Origin: CAVUXJ01 sp963814975
GTDB lineage: Bacteria; Acidobacteriota; Vicinamibacteria; Vicinamibacterales; CAVVIG01
Assembly (NCBI GenBank): GCA_963814975.1
Contig: CAWFFB010000023.1
Location: forward strand, 12,653-76,652
Reading direction: 5' to 3'
Length of the DNA: 64,000 bases
Below the pieces are notes generated by a model that worked only from the letters and a program-made list of their open reading frames with translations, searched no databases and was not told where the DNA came from. Shown in pieces: positions 1 through 8,715 of this stretch. The translations under genes were made by a program, and so were the position numbers. Numbering within the stretch: the stretch's first letter is position 1; each line of letters begins with the position of its first letter.

Positions 1-1
1 A

Positions 2-844
2 CCTGGAGACCGGGGAAACATCCAAGACGCGCGGGGAAGCTCGGGAATGCGCGTGGGCTCGATTGGTATCGGGGGATTTCTGGTTCTGCTGCTTCTGAGC
101 TGGGCCACCGGGACCGATTTTCTGTCCCTTCTGGGCGGTGGAGGGGGGATATCGGGACCAGAATCGGCCGCGACGACCGGCGATCTGCAGACAACGCCCG
201 AGGAAGAACGGCTTGTGGATTTCGTGGACGCTGTCGCCGGGGACACGCAGGACACCTGGGAGCAGCTGCTCGGCGGGCGTTATCAGCGCACCCGCGTGGT
301 GCTGTTTCGAGACGCGTACGACTCGACCTGCGGGTTCGCGCAATCGGCGACCGGCCCGTTCTATTGCCCCACCGATCAGAAGGTTTACCTCGATCTCGGA
401 TTCTTCGATGAGCTGTCACGGAGGTTCGGCGCCCCGGGGGATTTCGCGGCGGCCTACGTGATCGCACACGAGTTCGGCCACCACGTACAGAACCTGCTGG
501 GGACCACCGCTCGCGTGCAACAGGATCCGCGGCCTGGAGCGGGGAGCGCGTCGGTGGCTCTGGAGCTACAGGCCGATTGCTACGCCGGTGTCTGGGGGCA
601 TCAAGCATCCAAGAGCGGACGGTTCGAAGCCGGGCATGTGGAGCTCGAATCGGGCGATGCCGAGGAGGCCTTGCGCGCGGCGGGGGCCATCGGCGACGAC
701 CGCCTGCAGCGGATGGCGAGCGGCCGCGTCGCGCCGGAGCGCTTCACGCACGGCTCGTCGGCGCAGCGCACCGAGTGGTTCAGACGGGGGCTGTCTTCTG
801 GCGACCCGCGTCAGTGCGACACGTTCGCGCGGGCCACGCAGTAG
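2..844 (+). CDS. Neutral zinc metallopeptidase, YpfJ family (5' end outside window)
   Basis: Predicted membrane-anchored zinc peptidase of the YpfJ/Zn_peptidase family. The zinc-binding helix HEFGHHVQNLLG is visible about 145 residues after the internal ATG at 47, followed by the family's ELQADCYAG segment. A hydrophobic stretch (GFLVLLLLSWATG) near the N-terminus should be the single membrane segment. The frame is open upstream of ATG 47 to the first base of the window. It reads GNIQDARGSSG, which resembles the conserved N-terminal NVEDRRG region of the family. The true start is therefore outside the window and 47 is an internal methionine. Physiological substrate is unknown for the family. 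Confidence 0.88.
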   Translation, partial: PGDRGNIQDARGSSGMRVGSIGIGGFLVLLLLSWATGTDFLSLLGGGGGISGPESAATTGDLQTTPEEERLVDFVDAVAGDTQDTWEQLLGGRYQRTRVVLFRDAYDSTCGFAQSATGPFYCPTDQKVYLDLGFFDELSRRFGAPGDFAAAYVIAHEFGHHVQNLLGTTARVQQDPRPGAGSASVALELQADCYAGVWGHQASKSGRFEAGHVELESGDAEEALRAAGAIGDDRLQRMASGRVAPERFTHGSSAQRTEWFRRGLSSGDPRQCDTFARATQ

Positions 845-879
845 GGACGGTCTGGGTCATCAGGGAGTAGAGCGATAAC

Positions 880-2043
880 ATGCTGAAAGGGACCTCGAGG
901 ATGGCCGAAGCGCTTGTCTGGCTGGCCATCGCGGTCCTCACATCGGCTTGGCTCGTGGCCGGCGGCATCGGCCGGCCGTCGGTCACATTCGCTCCGTCGC
1001 ATGCCGACGAACCCTGGCCCGCCGAACCGTCGCAGGCGCCGCGGTTCCGCGATGCCGCGCTGCAGCGCGCTGACGTGTGGCGGGTTCCTGAACCTGCCGA
1101 CCTGTCTGCAAACCCTCCCGATCCAACTGGCATGTTGTCGCAGGGGCGGGTCGAGTGCCGGTTCCTTGCCCGCGGAGCCGACGGCACGAGCCCGAAATTC
1201 GACTGCGTCCTCAGGAACGGCGACATCGTCAAGGTGAAATACGGCCGGAATCCGGAAGCGCATGGGGAAGCCGCGGCCAGCCGCCTGCTGACCGCTCTGG
1301 GATTTGGCGCCGACAGCAACTATCTCATCGAACACCTGCGGTGCTATGGATGCCCCCGCTTTCCGTTCCATACGACGGTGCTGCTCGGCTTTGCCGGCAT
1401 CGGCGGCTTGCTGGAGCGCACGGCTGATCAGCTGTATACGGACTTCAACTGGGTCGCGGTCGAGCGCCGCTTCAGCGGACGTCCGATTGTCGGGGACGAT
1501 CGGAAAGGCTGGGAATGGTACGAGCTTCCCAAGGATGCGACGCCAGGGGCGAGCCGCGCCGAGTTGGACGCACTCCGGCTCATGGCGGTCTTCCTCGGAC
1601 ACTGGGATAACAAGGGGTCGAACCAACGGCTGGTCTGTCTCTCCGAGGAGGAAGGCGACCCGCACCAGCCTTGCCCGCAACCCTTCGCGATCATCCATGA
1701 TCTCGGCTCGACTTTCGGGCCGCACAAGGTGGATCTCAGCGGCTGGCGGGGAGTTCCGATCTGGTCCAATCCGAGCCGATGTCTCGTCAGCTTGAAGGGC
1801 CTGCCATATGACGGCGCGACCTTCAAAGACATACAGATCTCCGAGGCCGGACGCGCTCACCTGGCACGGTACCTCGGCGCCCTTACGCCCCCGCAAATCG
1901 AAGGACTATTCCGCGGCGCGCGTTTTCCCGAGTACGAGCACGGCCGCTGGCTGGGGTTTGGTACGGACGACCTTCCCGGCTGGGTTGCGGCGTTCCGCCA
2001 GAAAGTGCGCCAGGTTGTCGATCGGGCTCCGTGTCCTGAGTGA
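880..2043 (+). CDS. Exported or membrane-anchored kinase-like protein of unknown function
   Basis: A 387-residue protein with an N-terminal hydrophobic segment (ALVWLAIAVLTSAWLVAGG) and no clear named family. Three features resemble the protein/lipid kinase-like fold as in HipA, CotH or FAM20 proteins. These are VKVKYG followed by an EAAASRLL helix (possible nucleotide-binding lysine and glutamate), FLGHWDNKGSNQ near residue 240 (possible catalytic loop D...N), and HDLGSTFG near residue 275 (possible metal-binding aspartate). This reading is inference from motif spacing. The start at 880 has an AGGGAG 12 bases upstream; ATG 901 is an alternative. It follows the metallopeptidase by 36 bases in the same direction, so they may be co-transcribed. 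Confidence 0.6.
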   Translation: MLKGTSRMAEALVWLAIAVLTSAWLVAGGIGRPSVTFAPSHADEPWPAEPSQAPRFRDAALQRADVWRVPEPADLSANPPDPTGMLSQGRVECRFLARGADGTSPKFDCVLRNGDIVKVKYGRNPEAHGEAAASRLLTALGFGADSNYLIEHLRCYGCPRFPFHTTVLLGFAGIGGLLERTADQLYTDFNWVAVERRFSGRPIVGDDRKGWEWYELPKDATPGASRAELDALRLMAVFLGHWDNKGSNQRLVCLSEEEGDPHQPCPQPFAIIHDLGSTFGPHKVDLSGWRGVPIWSNPSRCLVSLKGLPYDGATFKDIQISEAGRAHLARYLGALTPPQIEGLFRGARFPEYEHGRWLGFGTDDLPGWVAAFRQKVRQVVDRAPCPE

Positions 2044-2066
2044 CCATTCTGATCTGGCAAGCTGCT

Positions 2067-2131
2067 TATCCAGCTACTTGGTCAATGAATCCACCAATAA
2101 CCAGATAACCAGATGACTGGATAGCCAGATT
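2067..2131. repeat. Short 8-base-periodic repeat with inverted copy
   Basis: Between two convergent genes the sequence runs through three copies of an eight-base unit of the AACCAGAT / GACTGGAT type (2096-2131). TATCCAG at 2067-2073 is an inverted match to CTGGATA at 2117-2123, so the region can fold. It may serve as a bidirectional terminator, but there is no T-run. Confidence 0.45.
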
Positions 2132-2135
2132 GTGT

Positions 2136-3291
2136 TCAGGCAGTCTTGCGATCAAGGAGGGCCTCAGCCGGCGCGACCAGCACGCCGGCTCGCCGTCGCC
2201 GATATATCACCACGAGCCCCACGGCTGCGATCAGAAGCCCGCCCCGCTGCAGCCAGCTGCCTGTGGGGTTCACGCTCCCCGACGGTGCGGGAAAGCGGAT
2301 CCCGTCGTATCGGAGGACAGGATTGAGATACAGGTGTGCGCGCGGCGACTCGATGACGGTGCGAATATAGGTATCGTCGCTCGGTGAAGGTGTACGACGC
2401 GCTCATCGCGTGCTTCACTGTCTTGCGGATGATCCCATCCTGGCCGACGAAGGTGAACGTCGACGGTTCGCCGGCGCACGTGACCAGAAGCGTGCCGTCG
2501 CTGAATTCGACTCCAGCCAGAACGGTCTGAACCCCTGAAGTCGTGGCGCTGGTGCGCGAGACGGCGTAGGTCCGGCCCGCGCGTAGTGCCTCGACCACAT
2601 CGCTCGTGGCCGGGGACGCCGCGTCGATCATGTTCCACGCCATCGCGGTCCGGGCCGGATCGGCCAGGTCGTGTGTGTCGTCGTTCGCGAGTGCCCAGAC
2701 GGCGTGACCGCTGGACAGCGCCGCGTCCCAGGAATCCAAGGATCGATGCGGGCCGTTCACGACCTCCAGAAGCTGGTAGCCTCCCAGCCGGCGGAGATCG
2801 TCGGTAGAGTAACCGTCCCGGGACGGTGGATGGTTGAGCGCCACCAGGTCGGCGGTTCGACCCACCCGATCGATCACCTGCTGACGGTTGCTGAGCGATT
2901 GCCACAACGGGAAATCAAACCAGTCCACGCGGCGCGCCCCGATGGCGAGCTGGTGGCGCTTCATGACGTTGTAGCCGTGCTCGTACAGCGGAATCGTCGG
3001 GATGCCTTCCAGCGCGGCGATGCTGTGGTAATCGGAGACACCGGCGACGCTGTACCCCATCGCGCGATACGTCCGAACGACCTCGTCGGCTGATTGACGC
3101 CCGTTGGTCAAGCCTCCCCATTGCCGGCTGTGGGCGTGCAGGTTTGCGCGCTGCCAGGTGCCGCGCAGGTTGGAGTACGGGTTCAGAAAAGCCGAGCCCG
3201 CGAACGGGACGGGATCCGGGAACCGGTAGAGCGGAGCGCACGCGTATGGCAGCGCGATCACGATCGCGAGGGCGGCGAGGACCTGTTTCAA
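2136..3291 (-). CDS. PHP-domain metal-dependent phosphoesterase, membrane-anchored at both ends (frame break)
   Basis: PHP-fold hydrolase, exported. The N-terminus is a signal or anchor (KQVLAALAIVIALPYACAP). Metal-binding motifs follow: ANLHAHSRQWGG near residue 50, GVSDYHS near residue 85, LNHPP near 155 and ANDDTHD near 205. The reading frame breaks near 2378. After the break a second frame continues naturally with DTYIRTVIESPRAHLYLNP and ends in a hydrophobic helix (GGLLIAAVGLVVIYRRRR) plus a short tail, stopping at 2136. I therefore extend the gene 28 bases beyond the uninterrupted frame's stop. The RRRR after the helix predicts a cytoplasmic tail with the catalytic domain outside the cytoplasm. 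Natural substrate is unknown. Confidence 0.8.
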
Positions 3292-3492
3292 ACTGGGATG
3301 ATTTTATCAGCAAGCACATTTCTGGAGGAAACCGGGACATGCAGGGCCTGGGTGGATTCGGGAGTTTCGGCGCCCGGATACTGGCATTGAGACCGTGATC
3401 TGCCGATAAGCAGGCTTTAGGGCTCGTCCGACGAGGTATTTGTCCGGGAATACCCCGGGTGGCCCCAGCGGCGGAAAGCGTGACGGAGTGAC

Positions 3493-4156
3493 GTGATGCA
3501 TGCGCTGATAGCGGACGACGATCGGATGGCGCGGGAAGTGCTGGCCAAGACCCTCAAGCGCATGGGGTTCGACGTCACGGCCGTGGGCGACGGCGCCCAG
3601 GCGTGGAAGCATTTGGAAGGGGTCGAGGTGCCGACTTTCGCCATCCTCGACTGGATGATGCCGTTGATGGACGGCCCGGAAGTGCTGCGTCGAGTACGCC
3701 GGGAGCGGCCGCTGGCGAACCTGTACCTGATTCTGCTCACGGCGCTGGAGAGCCGCCGCGATGTGGTGGCCGGCCTCGACGCCGGCGCCGACGACTACAT
3801 CATCAAGCCCTTCGATCCCGAAGAGCTGCGGGCGCGCGTCAATGTCGGCGTCCGGGTGCTGACGCTGCAGGAGCGGCTCACCGATCGCGTGGCGGAACTG
3901 CAGGCGGCTCTGTCGAATGTGAAGCAGCTGCGCGGCCTGCTGCCCATCTGCAGTTACTGCAAGCGCATTCGCGGCGACGACCAGTACCTGGCTCCAGGTC
4001 GAAGCGTACATCGCCGACCACTCCGACGCGCAGTTCAGCCACGGGATCTGCCCGACGTGCTACGTCGACATGGAGAAGCAGATCGAATCGTACGCCAAAG
4101 ATCGCCGCGCGCCTGGCGGGAGTCCCGGCCGCCCGCCGGACTCTCACGACGCATGA
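3493..4156 (+). CDS. Response regulator with receiver domain and C-terminal CxxC region (frame break)
   Basis: CheY-like receiver (residues 1-120): acidic pocket DDD near residue 9, phospho-acceptor Asp in LDWMMPLMDG, Thr/Lys in LLTALE and IIKPF. A coiled linker follows, then a small module with LLPICSYCKRIR and GICPTCYVDMEKQIE that is often found appended to receivers. There is no DNA-binding domain. The frame shifts near 3988 (apparent extra C); the second frame completes the CxxC module and stops at 4154-4156, overlapping the ATG of the following histidine kinase by four bases (ATGA). Start is GTG 3493 or ATG 3496, with GGAG upstream. The overlap argues that this regulator and the kinase work together. 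Confidence 0.82.
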
Positions 4157-6898
4157 AGATCGCCCGGTGGTTCCGGAGGCTGTCCGTCGCGGGGAAGATC
4201 AACGCGATCGTGATGTTCGTCGGCGGCATGTCGATGGTGGTGGCGTTCGGCGCGTTCATCACCTACGACACGCTGCTCTCCCGTCGCACACTGTCGCGCG
4301 ACCTCGCCGCTCTGGCGGAACTGGCGGCGGTCAACAGCGCCGCCGCCGTCGCGCGGGACGACGTCGAGGAGGCGAGCGGCGCGCTTGGTGCGCTGGCGGT
4401 GGATCGGGATGTCGCCGCGGCGGCGATCATCCTGCCGGATGGCCGCGTGTTCGCCCGCTTCGAGCGCGATCCGGCTGCCCTCGAGCGACACCCGGCGTGG
4501 ATCTCGTCGGCTCCCCCCTCGCCGCTGCTCCCGGGAGGCTCGCTTCGTGTCTCGCATCTCGTGATCGATCGCGGCGCCACGGTCGCGACGCTGTGGGTGA
4601 CCGCGGACACCGAGCGGGCTCGCGCGAGAACGGCCGCGCTCGCGCGCGTTCTGGTCATCGTCCTGTTCGCAACGTTCTGGATCGCCCTCGCGCTGTCGAT
4701 GCGATTCCAGCAGGTGATCTCGCGGCCGATCCAGGATCTGACCGCGCTCGCGCGCGCGGTGACCGACCAGCACCGCTATGACCTTCGCGGGCACACCTCA
4801 AGCGACGATGAGCTGGGTGAGCTGGTTGCCAGCATCAACCAGATGATGGACCAAATCGACCGGCGCTATCGGCAATTGCAGTTGCAGCAGCTCGACCTGG
4901 AAGGCGCCGTCGACACCCGCACCGCGGAGTTGACGGGCGTCAATGAGGAGCTCGTCGGGGCCCGCGATCGGGCGATGGAGGCGAGCCGCGCGAAGAGCGA
5001 ATTCCTCACCAACATGAGCCACGAGATCCTGACGCCGATGAACGGCATCATCGGCATGACCGAGCTCGTTCTCGACAGCACGCTCAGTGCCGACCAGCGC
5101 GACCAGCTCGGCGCCGTCCGGCACTCGGCGCAGTCGCTGCTGGCGGTGCTCAACGACATCCTCGATGTCTCGAAAGTCGAGTCTCACCGGCTAAGCTCGA
5201 GGCGACGGTGTTTTCACTCGCCGATCTCGTCTCCGACACGCTGAAGCCGTTTAGCCTGCGGGCGGAGCAGAAGGGCCTCGAGCTGATTGGCGAGGTCGCT
5301 GCCGACGTGCCGGCAGCGCTCGTGGGTGATCCCAAACGGCTTCGTCAGGTCGTGACGAACCTGGTCGGCAACGCGATCAAGTTCACGGAGCGGGGCCATG
5401 TGGCGGTCGCGGTCTCGGTCGAGGAGCGAAGGGGGGAGACGACGGGCCTCCACTTCACGGTCACCGACACCGGCGTCGGTGTGCCCCGGGAAAAGCAGGC
5501 GTCGATTTTCGAACCATTCCTTCAGGCGGACGGCTCGACGACGCGCCGGTTTGGCGGGGCGGGCCTGGGATTGACGATCGCCCGGGCGCTGGCGGAGTTG
5601 ATGGGCGGCCGTCTGTGGGTCGAAAGCGCGGCGAATGGCGGCAGCGTGTTTCACTTCACGGCGTGGTTCGGCATCGGCGAGCTGGCACAGACGGAACATC
5701 CGGATACGTTCCTCCTGCAGCTGCCGGTGCTGATCGTCGACGACAACGCGGTCAATCGCCGGATCTTCGTCGAGTCGCTCACCAGGTGGCAGATGAAGCC
5801 GACGGCGGTGGAAGGTGGCCGCGAGGCGCTCGAGGCGCTGCTGGCAGCCGCACAAGAGGGAAATCCCTTCGCGCTGGTCCTGCTCGACGCGAACATGCCG
5901 GATCTCGACGGCTTCGACGTCGCCGAGCGCATCCGGCAACAGCAGACGCTGGCCGGTGCGACGATCATGATGCTCACCTCGTCGGGCCAATACGGCGATC
6001 CCTCGCGCTGCCGCGAGCTTGGCGTCGCCGCATACGTGACCAAGCCGATCACGCCCTCCGATCTCCTCCAGGCGATCTGCGGTGCGCTCGAGCGGTCAGG
6101 CGCCGACGTGTTCACGTCGCCTGGACGCAGCCCGTCCGGTTGCGCGCGCAGCCTTCGAGTGCTGCTCGCCGAGGACAATCCGGTCAATCAACGGGTGGCC
6201 GTCGGCCTGCTCGGCCGCCGCGGACACACGGTCGTGCTGGCGAAGAACGGCAGAGAAGCAATCAGCGCGATCGAGCGCGATGTCTTCGACGTGGTGCTGA
6301 TGGACGTGCAGATGCCCGAGGTCGGCGGCTTCGAGGCGACCGAAGCCATTCGCGCGCGCGAACGCGCAACTGGCGGTCACGTGCGGATCGTCGCGATGAC
6401 GGCGCATGCCATGCAGGGCGATCGCGAGGAGTGTCTCGCCGCCGGCATGGACGATTACCTGGCCAAGCCGGCGGAATCCCGGGCGCTGTTTGCGGTGATC
6501 GAGAACGATTCGGGCACGGTCACCGTCCCGCCAGAGCCGGTCATGCCGGCGACGTCGTTCTTCGACCTCGCGGACCTCGCACGAACCATGGACGGCGATC
6601 AGCGGCTGGTGCGTGAGATGGTGAAGATCTTCCTGGATGACTGCCCGCGGCAGATGGCGGCGCTCAAGGCGGCCGTCGACGCGCGCGACCCGGTCCAGAT
6701 TCGGGCGACCGCGCACGCCTGAAGGGAAGCGCCGGCTACTTGCGTGCGACGCTGGTGTTCGAGGCGGCGCGCAACCTCGAAGCGATCGGCCGCGAGGGTG
6801 TGCTGACCACCGCCGAGACGCTCCATCGGCAGCTCGTCGACGAGATCGCCCGGCTGGTCGAGGAGCTGAGGAAAGTCCATGAACCAGCGGTGTCGTGA
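4153..6898 (+). CDS. Hybrid sensor histidine kinase (HAMP, HisKA, HATPase, two receivers, HPt) with two frame breaks
   Basis: About 914 residues when joined. Order: transmembrane helix (INAIVMFVGGMSMVVAFGAF), short periplasmic region, second helix (VLVIVLFATFWIALALSM), HAMP-like linker, HisKA with phosphorylatable His in NMSHEILTPMNG, HATPase (NAIKFTE, DTGVGV, GAGLGLTI), receiver 1 (LIVDDNAVNRR), receiver 2 (LLAEDNPVNQR, DVQMP) and an HPt domain (TAHALKGSAGYL when joined). Frame breaks lie near 5192, between HisKA and HATPase, and near 6719, inside the HPt motif. The continuing frames match the family at both places. The usual Arg of the H-box (HEIRTP) is Leu here. It overlaps the upstream regulator by ATGA, forming a phosphorelay pair. 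Signal unknown. Confidence 0.85.
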
Positions 6899-6906
6899 TA
6901 CACGAA

Positions 6907-6980
6907 GACTGAAACCTGAAATCTGAAACCTGAATCACGCAGCTACTTTGAGACGTGAGACTTCAGACTTGCGACTTTCT
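6907..6980. repeat. Heptanucleotide repeat between convergent genes, entering the cimA 3' end
   Basis: Three units of CTGAAAY (6909-6932) are followed by AAGTCTGAAGTCTC-type heptads read on the minus strand. The second part encodes the last residues of the citramalate synthase (ASLKSHVSK). Same family as the repeats at 15355, 22674, 26191, 34775, 36404 and 37600. Confidence 0.7.
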
Positions 6981-8535
6981 GGTCCTTCACCAACGCGTAC
7001 TCGAGACTGTCGACGAGCGCCTGAAGGCTGGCTTCCACGATGTTGTCGCTGACGCCGACGGTGCCCCATTCGGCCGCGCCGTCGCTCGATTCGATCAGCA
7101 CGCGCGTTCGGGCGGCGGTGCCGCTCGTGGAATCGATGATGCGCACTTTGTAGTCGGTCAGATGCACGTCCTTCAACTGGCGGTAGTGTCGGATCAACGC
7201 CGCTCGCAGCGCCGCGTCGAGGGCGTTCACCGGTCCATCGCCCTCGGCCACGCGGTGCTCCGATTCGTCGCCGACCCGGACCTTGACGACGGCCTCGCAG
7301 ACTGAGCCGGCGGCGTCGCGCCGCATCGAGACGTGATACGCGTCAACCAGAAACGGCGGAGGGGCGGCGGTGAGCGCCCGCCGGATCAGCAGCGCCAGCG
7401 ACCCGTCGGCGGTCTCGAACTCGTACCCCTGATGCTCCAGTTCCTTGATCCGCGCGAGCATGTCGCGCAGCTCCGGCGTCGTATTGGTCAGGTCGAAGCC
7501 CAGTTCGCGCGCTTTCATCACGATGTTGCTGCGGCCGGCCAGATCGCTGATGAGGACGTGGCGCGAATTCCCGATCAAGGCCGGATCGATGTGCTCGTAG
7601 CTCCGGATGAGCTTCTGCACGGCGTTCACGTGCGTGCCGCCCTTGTGCGAGAAGGCCGCGGCTCCGACCCACGGCAGGCGGGGATTTGGCCGGACGTTCG
7701 CCGTCTCGTCCAGAAACTGCGAGAGCTCCTTCAATTGCGGTAACGATTCGGGTGGGATGGAAGGGCGGCCGTACTTGAAGTGGAGGATCGGCATGACGCT
7801 CGTCAGGTTGCAGTTGCCGGTCCGCTCGCCATACCCGTTCAGCGTTCCCTGGACGTGGGTCGCGCCGGCGTCGATCGAGGCCAGCGCATTGGCGACGCCG
7901 AGCCCGATGTCGTCGTGGGTGTGAATGCCGAGCCGCAGCCCGATGCCGCCACGGGCATACTCGGTCATCTCATGAATCTCGGCCGGCAGTGAGCCGCCGT
8001 TCGTGTCGCAGAGCACGACGAGGTCGGCGCCGCCGCGCTCGGCAGCCTGCCACGTCGCGAGCGCGTATGCGCGGTCGTCCTTGCAGCCGTCGAAGGCATG
8101 TTCGGCGTCGTAGACGACGAACTTTCCGTGCGCCTTCAGGTGGCGCACGGTATCTTCGATCATCGCCAGGTTTTCTGCCGGCGTCGTCTGCAGGACCTCG
8201 AGGACGTGCAAGAGCCACGTCTTGCCGTAGATCGTCACTACCGGTGTCGAGGCGTCGATGAGCAGCCGGACCTGATCGTCCGACTCCGCCCGGACGTCCT
8301 TGCGCCGCGTGGAGCCGAAGGCGGCAAGACGCGCACGCCTGAACGTGCGGTGCTTCGCCTGTTGAAAAAACTCGATGTCCTTGGGGTTGCTGCCCGGCCA
8401 ACCGCCTTCGACGTAATGCACGCCGAACGCGTCCAGACGCTCGGCGATCCGCAGCTTGTCGGCCACCGACAGCGCAATGCCCTCTCCCTGGGTCCCGTCG
8501 CGCAGCGTGGTGTCGTAGATCTCGATCTCGACCAT
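6943..8535 (-). CDS. cimA: (R)-citramalate synthase
   Basis: Condenses acetyl-CoA and pyruvate to citramalate, the first step of the threonine-independent route to 2-oxobutanoate for isoleucine synthesis. The HMGL-like TIM barrel opens with EIYDTTLRDGTQGEG (metal-binding Asp and Arg) and contains GIHTHDDIGLGVANAL with the metal-ligand histidines. The C-terminal third (from about residue 400) is a LeuA-type allosteric dimerisation domain. Length (530) and the GYGERTGNCN segment fit the CimA branch rather than 2-isopropylmalate or homocitrate synthase. It stands alone between a kinase and a TonB receptor, with no leucine or isoleucine genes beside it. The last ten residues are encoded by the intergenic heptad repeat. 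Confidence 0.9.
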   Translation of the reverse strand: MVEIEIYDTTLRDGTQGEGIALSVADKLRIAERLDAFGVHYVEGGWPGSNPKDIEFFQQAKHRTFRRARLAAFGSTRRKDVRAESDDQVRLLIDASTPVVTIYGKTWLLHVLEVLQTTPAENLAMIEDTVRHLKAHGKFVVYDAEHAFDGCKDDRAYALATWQAAERGGADLVVLCDTNGGSLPAEIHEMTEYARGGIGLRLGIHTHDDIGLGVANALASIDAGATHVQGTLNGYGERTGNCNLTSVMPILHFKYGRPSIPPESLPQLKELSQFLDETANVRPNPRLPWVGAAAFSHKGGTHVNAVQKLIRSYEHIDPALIGNSRHVLISDLAGRSNIVMKARELGFDLTNTTPELRDMLARIKELEHQGYEFETADGSLALLIRRALTAAPPPFLVDAYHVSMRRDAAGSVCEAVVKVRVGDESEHRVAEGDGPVNALDAALRAALIRHYRQLKDVHLTDYKVRIIDSTSGTAARTRVLIESSDGAAEWGTVGVSDNIVEASLQALVDSLEYALVKDQKVASLKSHVSK

Positions 8536-8638
8536 TACTCGCGATTGTAGCGTGACGGTACGGTGTTGTCAGCCGCCGGCCGACCCCGCCGGCCGACAGC
8601 GATCGATGCGATGCGTGCGCAGACTGCCTGGCGGCATC

Positions 8639-8667
8639 TTGCGTTGGTCGGCGCACGGCCTCATAAT
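8639..8667 (+). promoter_or_regulatory. Candidate sigma-70 promoter for the TonB receptor
   Basis: TTGCGT and CATAAT are separated by 17 bases, 49 bases before the start codon. The -10 box matches consensus at five of six positions and the -35 box at three. A strong AAGGAGG site at 8704-8710 precedes the ATG. Confidence 0.4.
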
Positions 8668-8715
8668 CGCCGCCGTCTGCAGGGCAGGTCCTGACAACGA
8701 CTCAAGGAGGATTGG

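Noticed and set aside
811..1896. Long minus-strand frame opposite the kinase-like gene
   Set aside because: High GC keeps the opposite strand open. No domain or ribosome site, and the plus-strand gene is coherent.
3292..3492. Possible c-di-GMP riboswitch before the response regulator
   Set aside because: The GC-rich inverted segments do not contain the conserved GEMM tetraloop and receptor elements.
5214..5990. 258-codon minus-strand frame opposite the histidine kinase ATPase domain
   Set aside because: Shadow of the HATPase and receiver domains; composition is His/Arg-rich and unlike real proteins here.
6943..8535. 2-isopropylmalate synthase (leuA) as identity
   Set aside because: Length, the LRDGTQGEG opening and the GYGERTGNCN segment favour citramalate synthase.
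8540..8715. Possible cobalamin or other riboswitch before the TonB receptor
   Set aside because: No conserved B12-box or other riboswitch core could be found; only a plain promoter candidate remains.
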